From the NCBI RefSeq assembly GCF_006539505.1, contig NZ_BJND01000038.1, positions 43,415 through 107,414 on the forward strand: DNA of 64,000 bases, given 5' to 3'. A program made the translations under genes and the position numbers. Source of the stretch: Streptomyces spinoverrucosus. GTDB taxonomy: Bacteria; Actinomycetota; Actinomycetes; Streptomycetales; Streptomycetaceae. Below the pieces are notes generated by a model. That model ran no database searches and was not told where the DNA came from. It was given only the letters and a program-made list of their open reading frames with translations. Of the stretch, positions 35,858 through 45,449 are shown one piece after another. The first letter of the stretch is position 1. Each line of letters opens with the position of its first letter.

Positions 35858-37291
35858 ATGCACAGACATGGTTTCAGCCGCAGACATCCATCCGCGGTGC
35901 TCGCCGCCGCGGTTGCGACCATGGCCGCGTTAGCGGCGATGCTCGTAGCCAGCCCCGCTCAGGCGGCCACCACCAGCGCCGTGCGTGGCGTTGGTTCCGA
36001 CCGGTGCCTCGACGTGCCGGGCCCCAGCCAGACCGACGGCACGGAGCTGAACATCTGGGACTGCCACGGCGGGACCAACCAGCAGTGGACACTGACGGAC
36101 GACAACCAACTGACGGTGTACGGCAACAAGTGCCTGGACGTTCCGGGCCACGCCACCACGGCCGGTACCCGGGTGCAGATCTGGACCTGTAACGGCGGTG
36201 CGAACCAGCAGTGGCGGGCGAACGCCGACGGCACGATCGTCGGCGTTCAGTCCGGGCTGTGCCTGGACGTCAGCGGCGGCGCCACGGCCAACGGCACGGC
36301 GGTGCAGCTCTGGAACTGCCACGGGGGCAACAACCAGAAGTGGACCGGCCTGTCCGGGACGTCGCCCACGTGTGCTCTTCCGTCGACATACCGGTGGACC
36401 TCGACCGGTCCGCTGGCGCAGCCGGCGAACGGGTGGGTCGCGCTGAAGGACTTCACCACCGTGCCGTACAACGGCCGGAACCTGGTCTACGCGACCACCT
36501 CTGACGGATCGTCGTGGGACACGATGGCCTTCAGTCCCTTCACGAACTGGTCGGACATGGCGGCGGCCACCCAGACCGGGATGGACCAGGGCCTGGCGGT
36601 GGCGCCCAAACTGTTCTACTTCGCGCCCAAGAACATCTGGGTGCTGGCCTCGAACGGGTGGGGTACCGCCTGGCCCTTCACCTACCGCACGTCCAGCGAC
36701 CCCACCGACCCCAACGGCTGGTCCGCCCCGCAGCCGCTGTTCACCGGCAGCCTCCCCGAAGACTCGGAAGGCGTCCCGATCGACCCGACCCTGATCGCCG
36801 ACGACCAGAACATGTACCTGTTCTTCGCCGATGACAACGGCAAGATCTACAGGTCGACCATGCCGCTCGGGAACTTCCCGGCCAGCTTCGGCTCCTCGTA
36901 CACCACGGTCATGAGCGACACGAAGGAGAGACTGTTCGAGGCGCCGGAGGTCTACAAGGTCCAGGGCCAGAACCAGTACCTCATGATCGTCGAGGCCATG
37001 GGCGCGAACGGACGCTACTTCCGCTCGTTCACCGCCTCCAGCCTGAACGGTCCGTGGACCCTCCAGGCCGGCAGCGAGAGCAGCCCCTTCGCGGGCAAGG
37101 CCAACAGCGGTGCCACCTGGACCAACGACGTCAGCCACGGTGACCTGATCCGCGTCAACCCCGACCAGACCATGACCATCGATCCCTGCAACCTGCGGTT
37201 CCTCTACCAGGGCTACGACCCCAACACACCGCAGGGCACCCCCTACCAGCAACTGCCGTACCGGCCGGGCCTGCTCACCCTGCAGCGCTGA
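35858..37291 (+). CDS. Secreted GH62 alpha-L-arabinofuranosidase with ricin-type domain
   Basis: 477 residues from the ATG at 35858 (GAGG six bases before). The signal peptide ends near ASPAQA. A ricin B-type (CBM13-like) beta-trefoil covers about residues 38-165 with three GG-N-QQW/QKW repeats, a module that binds xylan or other glycans. The GH62 beta-propeller runs from about 172 to the end: TYRWTSTGPLAQPANGWVAL at the start, YFAPKNIWVLASNGWGTAWP and DPTLIADDQNMYLFFADDNG (Asp of the substrate pocket), then APEVYKVQGQNQYLMIVEA. GH62 enzymes remove arabinose from arabinoxylan. First of four extracellular glycan enzymes on this strand, all with ricin-type modules. Confidence 0.93.
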   Translation: MHRHGFSRRHPSAVLAAAVATMAALAAMLVASPAQAATTSAVRGVGSDRCLDVPGPSQTDGTELNIWDCHGGTNQQWTLTDDNQLTVYGNKCLDVPGHATTAGTRVQIWTCNGGANQQWRANADGTIVGVQSGLCLDVSGGATANGTAVQLWNCHGGNNQKWTGLSGTSPTCALPSTYRWTSTGPLAQPANGWVALKDFTTVPYNGRNLVYATTSDGSSWDTMAFSPFTNWSDMAAATQTGMDQGLAVAPKLFYFAPKNIWVLASNGWGTAWPFTYRTSSDPTDPNGWSAPQPLFTGSLPEDSEGVPIDPTLIADDQNMYLFFADDNGKIYRSTMPLGNFPASFGSSYTTVMSDTKERLFEAPEVYKVQGQNQYLMIVEAMGANGRYFRSFTASSLNGPWTLQAGSESSPFAGKANSGATWTNDVSHGDLIRVNPDQTMTIDPCNLRFLYQGYDPNTPQGTPYQQLPYRPGLLTLQR

Positions 37292-37399
37292 CCCGCCTGA
37301 TCCACGGTGACCGCGATGCGGTGCGCTCCGCCGACGCGTGGACGAGCTGTTTACGGCGTGGGCGGCTCCACCTGCCGACCGATGCTCACCGCCTTGAGA

Positions 37400-37426
37400 A
37401 ACCCCGGCCGCACGTCGGCTGGGGTT
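37400..37426 (+). terminator. Hairpin after the GH62 gene
   Basis: AACCCCGGCCG pairs with CGGCTGGGGTT at 10 of 11 positions, loop of five. Confidence 0.75.
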
Positions 37427-37509
37427 CCTCCATGCCGTCGCCTCACTCGCGGAACAACCAATGTTCGGCTTGACCGCCAGGGTGCCGACCGGACGCTCAA
37501 CTCGGCAGT

Positions 37510-37600
37510 GAAGGCAATGTGCGCCGAATCTACCGGGCGGGCATGCCGAGCGAGAACTTCCCGGGAGACTTCGGCTCCTCGTACACCCGCCAACGAGTGG
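37510..37600 (+). pseudogene. Fragment of a second GH62 gene
   Basis: The plus strand encodes IYRAGMPSENFPGDFGSSYT, which aligns without gaps to IYRSTMPLGNFPASFGSSYT in the GH62 protein just upstream. The DNA is close to identical over about 60 bases (36846-36905 versus 37526-37585). Nothing before or after matches GH62, so this is a scrap of a duplicated copy just ahead of the GH27 start. Confidence 0.7.
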
Positions 37601-37632
37601 CTTCCGCTTCGCCTCCCAGGAAGGAATTCCCC

Positions 37633-39267
37633 ATGGTTCCCCTACGCAGTCGACTGCTGCGTCTCCTTTCGGCCACCGCACTGACGCTCACCGCCTGCGT
37701 CACGGCCTCCGCCGGCACGACCGCCGAGGCTGCGCCGGGCAGCCCCGCGCTCACCCCGCCGATGGGATGGAACAGCTGGAACAGCTTCGGCTGCGGGATC
37801 ACCGAGGCGCAGGTCCGCCAGGCCGCCGACGCGATGGTGTCCTCGGGGATGAAGGACGCGGGCTACCAGTACGTCGTCGTCGACGACTGCTGGTTCGACC
37901 CGCAGCGCGACGCGCAGGGCAACCTGCGGGCCAACCCGACCAAGTTCCCCAGCGGCATGAAGGCGCTCGGGGACTACATCCACAGCAAGGGCCTGAAGTT
38001 CGGCATCTACCAGGCGCCCAACGAGGTCACCTGCGCGCAGGGCGTGGGGACCTACCCGGGTGCCACGGGCAGCAAGGGCCACGAGGCGCAGGACGCGGCC
38101 ACGTTCGCCTCATGGGGCGTCGACTACCTCAAGTACGACTGGTGCTCCGGCAGCGGCACCCTCAGCGAGCAGGTCGAGCGGTTCACCATCATGCGCGACG
38201 CCCTGCGCGCCACCGGCCGCCCGATCGTCTACAGCATCAACCCCAACAGCTTCCACGCCCCCACCGGTGACAAGTACAACTGGGGCGAGGTCGCCGACCT
38301 GTGGCGGACCACCGAGGACCTGCTCGACATCTGGCAGAACAACAACACCAACAGCTACCCGATGGGCGTCGGGAACGTCCTGGACGTCACCGCGCCCCTG
38401 GCGGCGCAGTCGGGTCCGGGGCACTGGAACGACCCCGACATGCTGGTCGTCGGCCGTCCCGGCCTGTCCCTGACCGAGTCCCGCGCCCACTTCGCCCTGT
38501 GGGCGCTGATGGCGGCCCCGCTCATGGCCGGCAACGACATCCGCACCATGTCCGCCGACGTCAGCGCGATCCTGCGCAACCCCCGCCTGGTGGCGGTGAA
38601 CCAGGATCCGCTGGGCGCGGGCGGCCGCAGGGTGCGCGACGACGGCGCCACCGAGGTGTTCGCCAAGCCCCTCGCGGACGGCTCGGTCGCGGTGGGCCTG
38701 TTCAACCGCGGCGGCAGCACCACGACGGCCACCCAAGTCGGCCTCACCGGCGGGTCGTTCACCCTCACCGACCTGTGGACCGGCGGCACGTCGAGCACCT
38801 CCGGCCAGATCTCCGCGAGCGTACCCGCGCACGGTGTCGCCGTGTTCAAGATGACCGGCGGCAGCCCGCTGGACGCCACCACCGCACGCCTGCGCAGTAC
38901 CGGATCCGGCCGCTGCCTGGACGTGGACCGTTCCTCCACCGCGGCCGGGACGGCGACGCTGATCTGGGACTGCCACACCGCCGCCAACCAGCTGTGGACC
39001 ACGTGGGCCGACGGCGAGATCCGCGTCTACGGCGACAAGTGCCTGGACGCCTCCGGCCAGGGCACCAACAACGGAACGCCGGTCATCATCTGGCCCTGCA
39101 ACGGCCAGAACAACCAGAAGTGGACCCCCCAAGCCGACGGGTCGATCCGCAACGTCCACGCCGGTCTGTGCCTCGACGTCAACGGGGCCGCGACCACCAG
39201 CGGGACCCCAGTCATCCTGTGGACCTGCAACGGCCAGAACAACCAGAAGTGGACCACGCTCCCGTAA
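37633..39267 (+). CDS. Secreted GH27 alpha-galactosidase with ricin-type domain
   Basis: 544 residues from the ATG at 37633, with AAGGAA six bases upstream. The signal peptide ends near TAEAAPG. The GH27 barrel starts LTPPMGWNSWNSFGCGI. YLKYDWCSG carries the nucleophile Asp169, and LWRTTEDLLDIW holds the probable acid/base Asp229 by alignment with the plant and human enzymes. GHWNDPDMLVVG is conserved. A beta-sandwich follows, then a C-terminal ricin-type trefoil from about residue 414 with NQLW and two NNQKW repeats. It removes alpha-galactose from galactomannan or similar side chains. The longer frame from 37519 is the GH62 scrap, not part of this protein. Confidence 0.94.
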   Translation: MVPLRSRLLRLLSATALTLTACVTASAGTTAEAAPGSPALTPPMGWNSWNSFGCGITEAQVRQAADAMVSSGMKDAGYQYVVVDDCWFDPQRDAQGNLRANPTKFPSGMKALGDYIHSKGLKFGIYQAPNEVTCAQGVGTYPGATGSKGHEAQDAATFASWGVDYLKYDWCSGSGTLSEQVERFTIMRDALRATGRPIVYSINPNSFHAPTGDKYNWGEVADLWRTTEDLLDIWQNNNTNSYPMGVGNVLDVTAPLAAQSGPGHWNDPDMLVVGRPGLSLTESRAHFALWALMAAPLMAGNDIRTMSADVSAILRNPRLVAVNQDPLGAGGRRVRDDGATEVFAKPLADGSVAVGLFNRGGSTTTATQVGLTGGSFTLTDLWTGGTSSTSGQISASVPAHGVAVFKMTGGSPLDATTARLRSTGSGRCLDVDRSSTAAGTATLIWDCHTAANQLWTTWADGEIRVYGDKCLDASGQGTNNGTPVIIWPCNGQNNQKWTPQADGSIRNVHAGLCLDVNGAATTSGTPVILWTCNGQNNQKWTTLP

Positions 39268-39395
39268 CCCGCCACCCCTACCACGGCGCAGGGAGACGCC
39301 CGATCTGAAGCGGGACTTCGAGCCCATCGGGCTCCTGACCGTACGGCGATCAGCCCCGCTGATTCAGCAACCACTCGCAAGAGAGAGGGAACCCC

Positions 39396-40502
39396 ATGAG
39401 AAAGTCCTGGATTCGCCCCCTGATCACGCTTGTCGCCGCCGCGCTCGGGGTGACAGCGGCAGGGGTGGCCCCTGCCTTCGCCGCCCCCGACACTCCTTTG
39501 CGGGTCATGCCGTTGGGCGACTCGATAACCTGGGGCGTGGGAAGCAGTACGGGCAACGGCTACCGGGCGCCGTTGTGGGACAAGCTTGCGGCCGACGGCC
39601 ATCCGCTGGACTTCGTGGGCACATTGCGGGGCGGCTCGATGTCCGACCCCGACAACCAAGGCCACTCGGGATACCGCATCGACCAGATCGCCGCACTCGC
39701 CGACGCCTCGCTCACCCGCTACCGGCCCAATGTCGTGACGCTGCATATAGGCACCAACGACCTCAACAGGTCCTACCAGGTTTCCACCGCCACCGCCCGG
39801 CTGAAGTCCCTGGTCGGCCAGATCACCGCCGCCGCCCCCGACGCAACCGTCCTCGTGGCCTCCCTGGTCGTGTCCACCAGCGCCACGGAGGAGCAGTACC
39901 GTGCCGCGTACAACCAGGCCATCCCGCAGATCGTGAGCGAGGCACAGGCCGCGGGCAGGCGCGTCGCATACGTCGACATGAGCAGCCTGACCACGGCCGA
40001 CCTGGCCGACGCCCTGCACCCCAACGATGCGGGCTACCAGAAGATGGCCGACGCCTTCCACCGTGGCGTCCAGGCCGCGGACAGCGCAGGGTGGCTGAGG
40101 AACCCGGCCCCCTCCCCCGCCCGCGTGCAGTCCGGCATCGCCGGCAAGTGCCTGGACGTCAACGGCGCCGGCACCGCCGACGGGACCGCCGTCCAGACCT
40201 GGAGCTGCGGCGACGGTGCCAACCAGTTCTGGTCCGCCTACACCGACGGCACCCTGCGCTCCATGGGCAAGTGCCTCGACGCCGCCGGCTGGGGCACCGC
40301 CAACGGCACCAAGGTGCAGATCTGGTCCTGCCACGGCGGCGCCAACCAGGTCTGGGAGCCCTACAACGGCGGCTACCGCAACCCCGCCTCCGGACGCTGC
40401 CTCGACGTTCCGGGCTCCTCCACGGCCGACGGCACGCAGCTCCACCTGTGGGACTGCAACGGCGGCTCCAACCAGAAGTGGACCACTCTGACCGCCGGAT
40501 GA
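39396..40502 (+). CDS. Secreted SGNH-hydrolase (CE3-like esterase) with ricin-type domain
   Basis: 368 residues; GAGGGA precedes the ATG. Signal peptide to about residue 30 (APAFAAPD). The SGNH blocks are complete: VMPLGDSITWG with nucleophile Ser43, GHSGYRIDQI, IGTNDL with Asn121, and DALHPND with Asp205 and His208. GHSGYRI resembles carbohydrate esterase family 3, which deacetylates xylan. Three ricin-type repeats (NQFW, NQVW, NQKW) fill about residues 245-368. Ester specificity is inferred from context with the other hemicellulases. Confidence 0.9.
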   Translation: MRKSWIRPLITLVAAALGVTAAGVAPAFAAPDTPLRVMPLGDSITWGVGSSTGNGYRAPLWDKLAADGHPLDFVGTLRGGSMSDPDNQGHSGYRIDQIAALADASLTRYRPNVVTLHIGTNDLNRSYQVSTATARLKSLVGQITAAAPDATVLVASLVVSTSATEEQYRAAYNQAIPQIVSEAQAAGRRVAYVDMSSLTTADLADALHPNDAGYQKMADAFHRGVQAADSAGWLRNPAPSPARVQSGIAGKCLDVNGAGTADGTAVQTWSCGDGANQFWSAYTDGTLRSMGKCLDAAGWGTANGTKVQIWSCHGGANQVWEPYNGGYRNPASGRCLDVPGSSTADGTQLHLWDCNGGSNQKWTTLTAG

Positions 40503-40503
40503 C

Positions 40504-40541
40504 CGCCGGGGCGGCACCGGACGCATCCGTGCCGCCCGGCG
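40504..40541 (+). terminator. Hairpin terminator after the esterase gene
   Basis: CGCCGGGGCGGCAC pairs with GTGCCGCCCGGCG with a single bulged G, starting one base after the stop codon. It implies that GH74 has its own promoter. Confidence 0.75.
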
Positions 40542-40744
40542 TCAGGAAGACAGAACCCGGGAGCCGGGGCCGTTCGGCGCGGTTCCGGCACCCGCCACAG
40601 CGGAACCCGGGTGACCTGAAAAAGATTCCCGGCTCGTGGCAACCCTGTGCGTGGCCTGTGGCGACAAGGAAGCGGATCCGGCCAGTTCCGGGGCCGGGAT
40701 CCGGCTTTCCACTGTTGAACAGCATGCAAGGAGAACGCCTCCCC

Positions 40745-43372
40745 ATGAACAACCCCACGAACGGCGGGCGGCGCGGGCGTCACCGCCGTCGCTGGACCGC
40801 CACCGGTCTGCTGATCGGCGTGCCCGCCGTCATCGTGCCGTACTTCCTGTTCGTGCAGGAGGACTCGCAGGCGGCGCAGGTCGACAGTGACGCCTACTAC
40901 CAGCTGGTTTCCGTGCGCAGCGGCAAGGTACTGGACGTCAAGGGTTTCTCCACCGCCGACGGCACCCGTGCCCAGCAGTACACCGACCAGAACACGGCCA
41001 ACCAGCAGTGGCGGCTGAAGGACGCCGGGGACGGCTACTACGAGCTCGTCAACCGCAACAGCGGCAAAGTGCTGGGCATAGCGGGCAACTCGACTACCAA
41101 GAGGGCCGCCGCCGAGCAGCAGACCGACAGCTCCTCCGCTTCCCAGGAGTGGCGGATCGACACGGTGAGCGGCTCGGACGCGGTCACCTTCACCTCCCGC
41201 AAGAGCGGCCTGGTCCTGGACGTCTCGGGAGGCACCACGGCCCAGGGCGCGGCGGTCATCCAGTATCCGGGCCACGGCGGCACCAACCAGCAGTGGAAGC
41301 TGGTGAAGGTGACCGAGGCCCAGACGGCCGCGGCCGGACCGTACGTGTGGAAAAACGCCCAGGTGGTGGGCGGCGGTTACGTCACCGGGCTGGTGTTCAA
41401 CCAGAAGGAGAAGGGCCTGCTGTACGCGCGCACCGACATGGGTGGCGCCTACCGCTGGGACACCGGGGCCGAGCAGTGGATCCCACTGACCGACTGGCTC
41501 GGCGAGAAGGACTGGAACCTGCTCGGTATCGACTCGGTGGCCACCGACCCCGTCGACCCCAAGCGGCTCTACCTCGGGGCGGGCACCTACACCAACAACT
41601 GGGCCGGCAACGGCGCGATCCTGCGCTCCACCGACCAGGGCCGCACCTTCAAGCGCACCGACCTGCCCTTCAAGCTGGGCGCCAACGAGGACGGCCGCGG
41701 GGCGGGCGAACGACTGGCGATCAACCCCGCGGACAACCGCACCCTCCTGCTGGGCACCCGCAAGAACGGCCTGTGGCGCAGCACGGACCACGGCGTGACA
41801 TGGAGCCAGGTCTCCTCGTTCCCCGTCAAGAACGCGGCCAGCACTGGTGCGGGCATCTCCTTCGTGACGTACGGCCCGGCCGGCAGCAAGACGATCTACG
41901 TTGGCGTCAACGACAGATCCACCTCCCTCTACCGCTCCACCGACGACGGCCGCACCTGGCAGGCCGTCCCCGGACAACCCACCGGCCAACTGCCGCAGCA
42001 CGGCGTGCTCTCCGGCGACGGCTCGCTGTACCTGACGTACACCAACAACCTCGGCCCCAACGGCGTCACGGCGGGCTCGGTGTGGAAGTACACGCCGGAC
42101 CGCGGGGCGTGGAAGAACATCTCCCCCTCCCAGGGCAACTACGGGTTCTCCGGTCTGGCCGTCGACCCGCGCAAGCCCTCCACGGTGATGGTCACCACCC
42201 TCGGCCGCTGGTGGCCCGAGGACGAGATCTACCGCAGCACCGACGGCGGCACGACCTGGAAGGCACTGGCCGACAAGTCGGTGCGCAACGCCTCCGCCGC
42301 TCCCTACGTCGGCGACCACACCGGGCACTGGATGACCGCCCTGGCCATCGACCCCTTCAACTCCGGGCACGTGCTGTACGGCACCGGCAACGGCATCTGG
42401 CGCAGCAAGAACGCGAACGCGTCCGACACCGGCGGCACCAGCAACTGGGCCTCCGGCGCCCGAGGGCTGGAGGAAACCGCGCTGCTGGACGCGATCGCCC
42501 CGCCCGGCGGCGCCACCGTCGTCACCGCCATGGGCGACCAGGGCGGCTTCCGCCACGACTCCCTGACCAAGGTGCCCGCCGGGCGGCTGAAGAACCCGAT
42601 GATGACCAACAGCACCGACATCGACTTCGCCCAGTCCAAGCCCGCGATGATGGTCCGCGTCGGCCGTGGCGGCGACAAGGACGGCGCCTACTCCACCGAC
42701 GGCGGCACCAGCTGGACCGGCTTCAGGACAGAGCCGGTGACCAGTGCCCAGGACGGCCACATCGCGCTCGCGGCGGACGGCTCCGCCATCATCTGGACCC
42801 AGGCCGGCCAGGCCCCGTACCGCTCGACCGACAAGGGGGCGAGCTGGTCGAAGGTCAGCGGCCTGGGCACCGGCGCCGTGGTCGTCGCCGACCGCTCCTC
42901 GGCCAGGACCTTCTACTCCCTGTCCGGCGGCACCCTCTACGCCAGCACCGACGGCGGCGCGACCTTCACCGCCCGCGCCACCAACCTGCCCGCCGACGGC
43001 CGGCTCAAGGCCGTCCCCGGCATCGCCGGCGACTTGTGGATCGCGGGCGGTACCAAGGGGCTGCTGCACTCCACCGACGGCGGCCGCAACTTCACCACCC
43101 TCAAGACGGTGAAGTCCGCCTCGGCCCTCGGCTTCGGCAAGGCCGAGCCGGGCACCTCCTACCAGGCCCTGTACCTGATCGGCACCGTCAAGGACGTCAC
43201 CGGAGTCTTCCGCTCCACCGACCAGGGCGCCACCTGGCTCCGCGTCAACGACGACGCCCACCAGTGGGGCGCCATCGGCGGCGTCGGCGTCATCACCGGC
43301 GACCCCGACACCTACGGCCGCGTCTACGTCGGCACCAACGGACGCGGCCTCCAGTACGGCGACCCGTCCTGA
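40745..43372 (+). CDS. Secreted GH74 xyloglucanase with N-terminal ricin-type domain
   Basis: 875 residues. The Arg-rich start and helix (GLLIGVPAVIVPYFLFV) are a signal peptide or anchor. Residues 48-187 are a ricin-type trefoil (ANQQW, SQEW, TNQQW). The twin seven-bladed propeller follows: VVGGGYVTGLVFN, LLYARTDMGGAYRWD with catalytic Asp231, repeated BNR/Asp-box motifs (RSTDQGRTF, RSTDDGRTW, RSTDGGTTW) and AMGDQGGF with the second catalytic Asp598. GH74 enzymes cut the glucan backbone of xyloglucan. AAGGAG stands 11 bases before the ATG. The N-terminal trefoil in front of GH74 is unusual in order: the module is more often C-terminal. Confidence 0.94.
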   Translation: MNNPTNGGRRGRHRRRWTATGLLIGVPAVIVPYFLFVQEDSQAAQVDSDAYYQLVSVRSGKVLDVKGFSTADGTRAQQYTDQNTANQQWRLKDAGDGYYELVNRNSGKVLGIAGNSTTKRAAAEQQTDSSSASQEWRIDTVSGSDAVTFTSRKSGLVLDVSGGTTAQGAAVIQYPGHGGTNQQWKLVKVTEAQTAAAGPYVWKNAQVVGGGYVTGLVFNQKEKGLLYARTDMGGAYRWDTGAEQWIPLTDWLGEKDWNLLGIDSVATDPVDPKRLYLGAGTYTNNWAGNGAILRSTDQGRTFKRTDLPFKLGANEDGRGAGERLAINPADNRTLLLGTRKNGLWRSTDHGVTWSQVSSFPVKNAASTGAGISFVTYGPAGSKTIYVGVNDRSTSLYRSTDDGRTWQAVPGQPTGQLPQHGVLSGDGSLYLTYTNNLGPNGVTAGSVWKYTPDRGAWKNISPSQGNYGFSGLAVDPRKPSTVMVTTLGRWWPEDEIYRSTDGGTTWKALADKSVRNASAAPYVGDHTGHWMTALAIDPFNSGHVLYGTGNGIWRSKNANASDTGGTSNWASGARGLEETALLDAIAPPGGATVVTAMGDQGGFRHDSLTKVPAGRLKNPMMTNSTDIDFAQSKPAMMVRVGRGGDKDGAYSTDGGTSWTGFRTEPVTSAQDGHIALAADGSAIIWTQAGQAPYRSTDKGASWSKVSGLGTGAVVVADRSSARTFYSLSGGTLYASTDGGATFTARATNLPADGRLKAVPGIAGDLWIAGGTKGLLHSTDGGRNFTTLKTVKSASALGFGKAEPGTSYQALYLIGTVKDVTGVFRSTDQGATWLRVNDDAHQWGAIGGVGVITGDPDTYGRVYVGTNGRGLQYGDPS

Positions 43373-43386
43373 CCCCACCCCCGAAC

Positions 43387-43414
43387 GGGGCCGCAGCCAC
43401 AACGCTGCGGCCCC
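43387..43414 (+). terminator. Hairpin terminator of the GH74 gene
   Basis: GGGGCCGCAG and CTGCGGCCCC with an eight-base loop, 14 bases after the stop. Confidence 0.8.
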
Positions 43415-43621
43415 GCCAAGGCTGAGGGATCTCGCCCGAGACGCAGACCGCGTCACTTCCCGGGTGGGCCTCCAACACGGCCTGCTCAACACGGGCACCG
43501 ACGGAGCGGAGCATCCTCCGAGCCCTTGGTGACCGATGGCGACGCTCGACCCAAAGACCGAAACGGCCATGGCGATCGCGATCAGCGCCACGGGTGACGC
43601 ACCGGGACGCCGCCCCTCCAT

Positions 43622-44280
43622 TCAGAGAAGCACCCCCGCCGCGAAATCGTCGACGCGATCCGCTATGTCGTGGACACCGGCTGCAAGTGGCGGGCCCTGC
43701 CTGCGGATTACCCGCCCTGGCGCACGGTCTGGGGGTTCATGGCCCGCTGGGGCGCCGCCGGGATCGTCGGCCGGATCTGCGACCATCTTGCCGGCCGGCT
43801 CCGTCGCGACATGGGCAAAGGCCCCCGCGCGGTGGCCACCGTGATCGACTCCCGGAGTGTGAAAGCCGCGGAGCCCGTCTCCAAAGCCACCCGCGGCTAC
43901 GACGCCGGCAAGAAGATCAACGGGCGCAAGCGCCACCTGGTCGTCGACACCCGGGGCCTGCCCCTGATGGTCATGGTCACCCCCGCCGATCTGCACGACG
44001 CCGCAGCGGCGAAGGAAGTCCTCTTCCGCCTGCGCCTGATGCACCCCGAGATCACGATCGTCCGGGCGGACTCCGCTTACGCCGGAAAGCTCGTGGACTG
44101 GGCGAAACAGCACCTCAACCTCACGATCAAGCCGGTCAGCCGCCCCAAGGACGCCTCGGGCTTCGTCGTGCTGCCGCGCCGCTGGGTGGGACTACGAACG
44201 GCTCATCCAGCCCTCTGAGACCCTGATCACCTGGGCGGCGATCACCCTCATGACCAGGCGTCTCGCTCGGAAGGGCGCTA
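43622..44280 (+). pseudogene. IS5-family transposase, truncated and frameshifted
   Basis: In one frame the sequence reads EKHPRREIVDAIRYVVDTGCKWRALP, then VIDSRSVKAAEPVSKATRGYDAGKK with the first DDE aspartate region, HLVVDTRGLPLMVMVTPADLHD and RADSAYAGKLVDWAKQ, all typical of the IS5/IS112-type DDE transposase. The N-terminal 30 or so residues are missing. After VLPRRWV the frame jumps: YERLIQPSETLITWAAITLMTRRL continues in another frame from 44190, and about 15 family residues between are deleted. Not a functional gene. It marks the left edge of a mobile-element scar. Confidence 0.87.
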
Positions 44281-44650
44281 CACCAAGCCGGCCGAGGAAT
44301 GCCGACGCCGACCAGCGGCTGAACCACTTCCTGCTATCCGCGGTTCGAGTCATAGCCCCACCGAGCCCGACCGTCCTTGCCCATGAAGCATTTGGCGGGA
44401 CGACCATCATCAGCAATGCCGAGAGCACCGACGGGAGAACAGGCACAGCCGAACTGGATGCCCACCTGCCCGTCGAAGCCCCGGCCGCCTGTCCCACCAT
44501 CGTCGTCTGCCCCTGCTTCGACGTCTTCCTCTGAGACGTCAGGTGAAGCGCTGTCCGTCGTCATCGTGGACGACGGCTCCCATGATGGCTCGTCTTCAAG
44601 GTCATCCATTACCGAGACCATGAAAATGCCCATGAGAGTGAGCGCGATAG

Positions 44651-45043
44651 CACGTCGACCTGGAGCACACCTTTAGGCTGTTCAAGCAGACGCTGGGCTG
44701 GACGAAGCCCCGGCTGCGGGAACCAGAAGCGGCCGACCGCTGGACCTGGCTGATCATCGCCGCATACACCCGGCTCGGGCTCGCCCGCCCGCTCGCCCGG
44801 GATCTGCGGCACCCGTGGGAGAAACCGGCTCCACCGGGCCGGCTCACCCCGGCTCGGGTCCGTCGGACGTTTCGAAACCTCCGCCAGCACATGCCCTGTC
44901 CCGCCAAAACGCCGAAACCCCACCGGTCCGGTCCAGGACGACCACCCGGCACCAGGAACAGGCGCCGGGCGCCCCGCTACGACGTGGGGAAAACCGTCCG
45001 ACGTGAGAAGACACTCATCGCCCTACAACGGTTGAAAGGTTAA
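44651..45043 (+). pseudogene. C-terminal fragment of a DDE transposase (IS701/IS4-like)
   Basis: 130 codons ending in TAA, without a start. VDLEHTFRLFKQTLGWTKPRL, DRWTWLIIAAYTRLGLARPLA, LTPARVRRTFRNLR and GPGRPPGTRNRRRAPRYDVGK are the C-terminus of a transposase family widespread in Streptomyces (catalytic Glu region EHTFR). The upstream half is missing; a stop and unrelated sequence precede it. A remnant only. Confidence 0.82.
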
Positions 45044-45449
45044 AGAACAAGATGAGCCCACCGACCCCAGCGACGACGGCAAACCGTACCGATCATGAAC
45101 CCGCTGAGGCATCAGCCTCAGCCCACCACCCCACCCCGATCCGCTACCCTGTCAGGGGCCGCCACCTCAGTGGCGGTCCCTGGACCTTGCCCAAACCGCG
45201 GTGAATAGTCACTCAGAGTATTCATCCACGTTTTACGCAAGGCCCTGCCTTCGTGGGGCTTGTAGAAAACTCCGTCGCCGCAGGTCAGCGGGTGGCCAGG
45301 AGATCGCTCCGGAACACAAACTCGCCACTTCGGGAACGCTTAGCTGATCGCTGCAGGTCAGGGCCTGTCCTCAGATCACGTCGGTGGCTGTTACATCGTC
45401 ACGAGCTGGGCACAGGGACAGCTGGATCTCACTTCAGTGAATCACCGGA
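45044..45449. other. Gap with hairpin and a possible insertion-sequence end
   Basis: No supported gene. A stem (GGGGCCGCCAC / GTGGCGGTCCC) lies at 45156-45180. The stretch from 45357 (AGGGCCTGTCCTCAGATCAC to about 45430) resembles, from memory, the left end and leader of IS5-type elements; no transposase follows. Its base composition is lower in GC than the surroundings. Confidence 0.4.

Noticed and set aside
39575..40744. Upstream 390-codon extension of the GH74 frame
   Set aside because: It overlaps the esterase in another frame and lacks a signal peptide; the export signal sits directly after the ATG at 40745.
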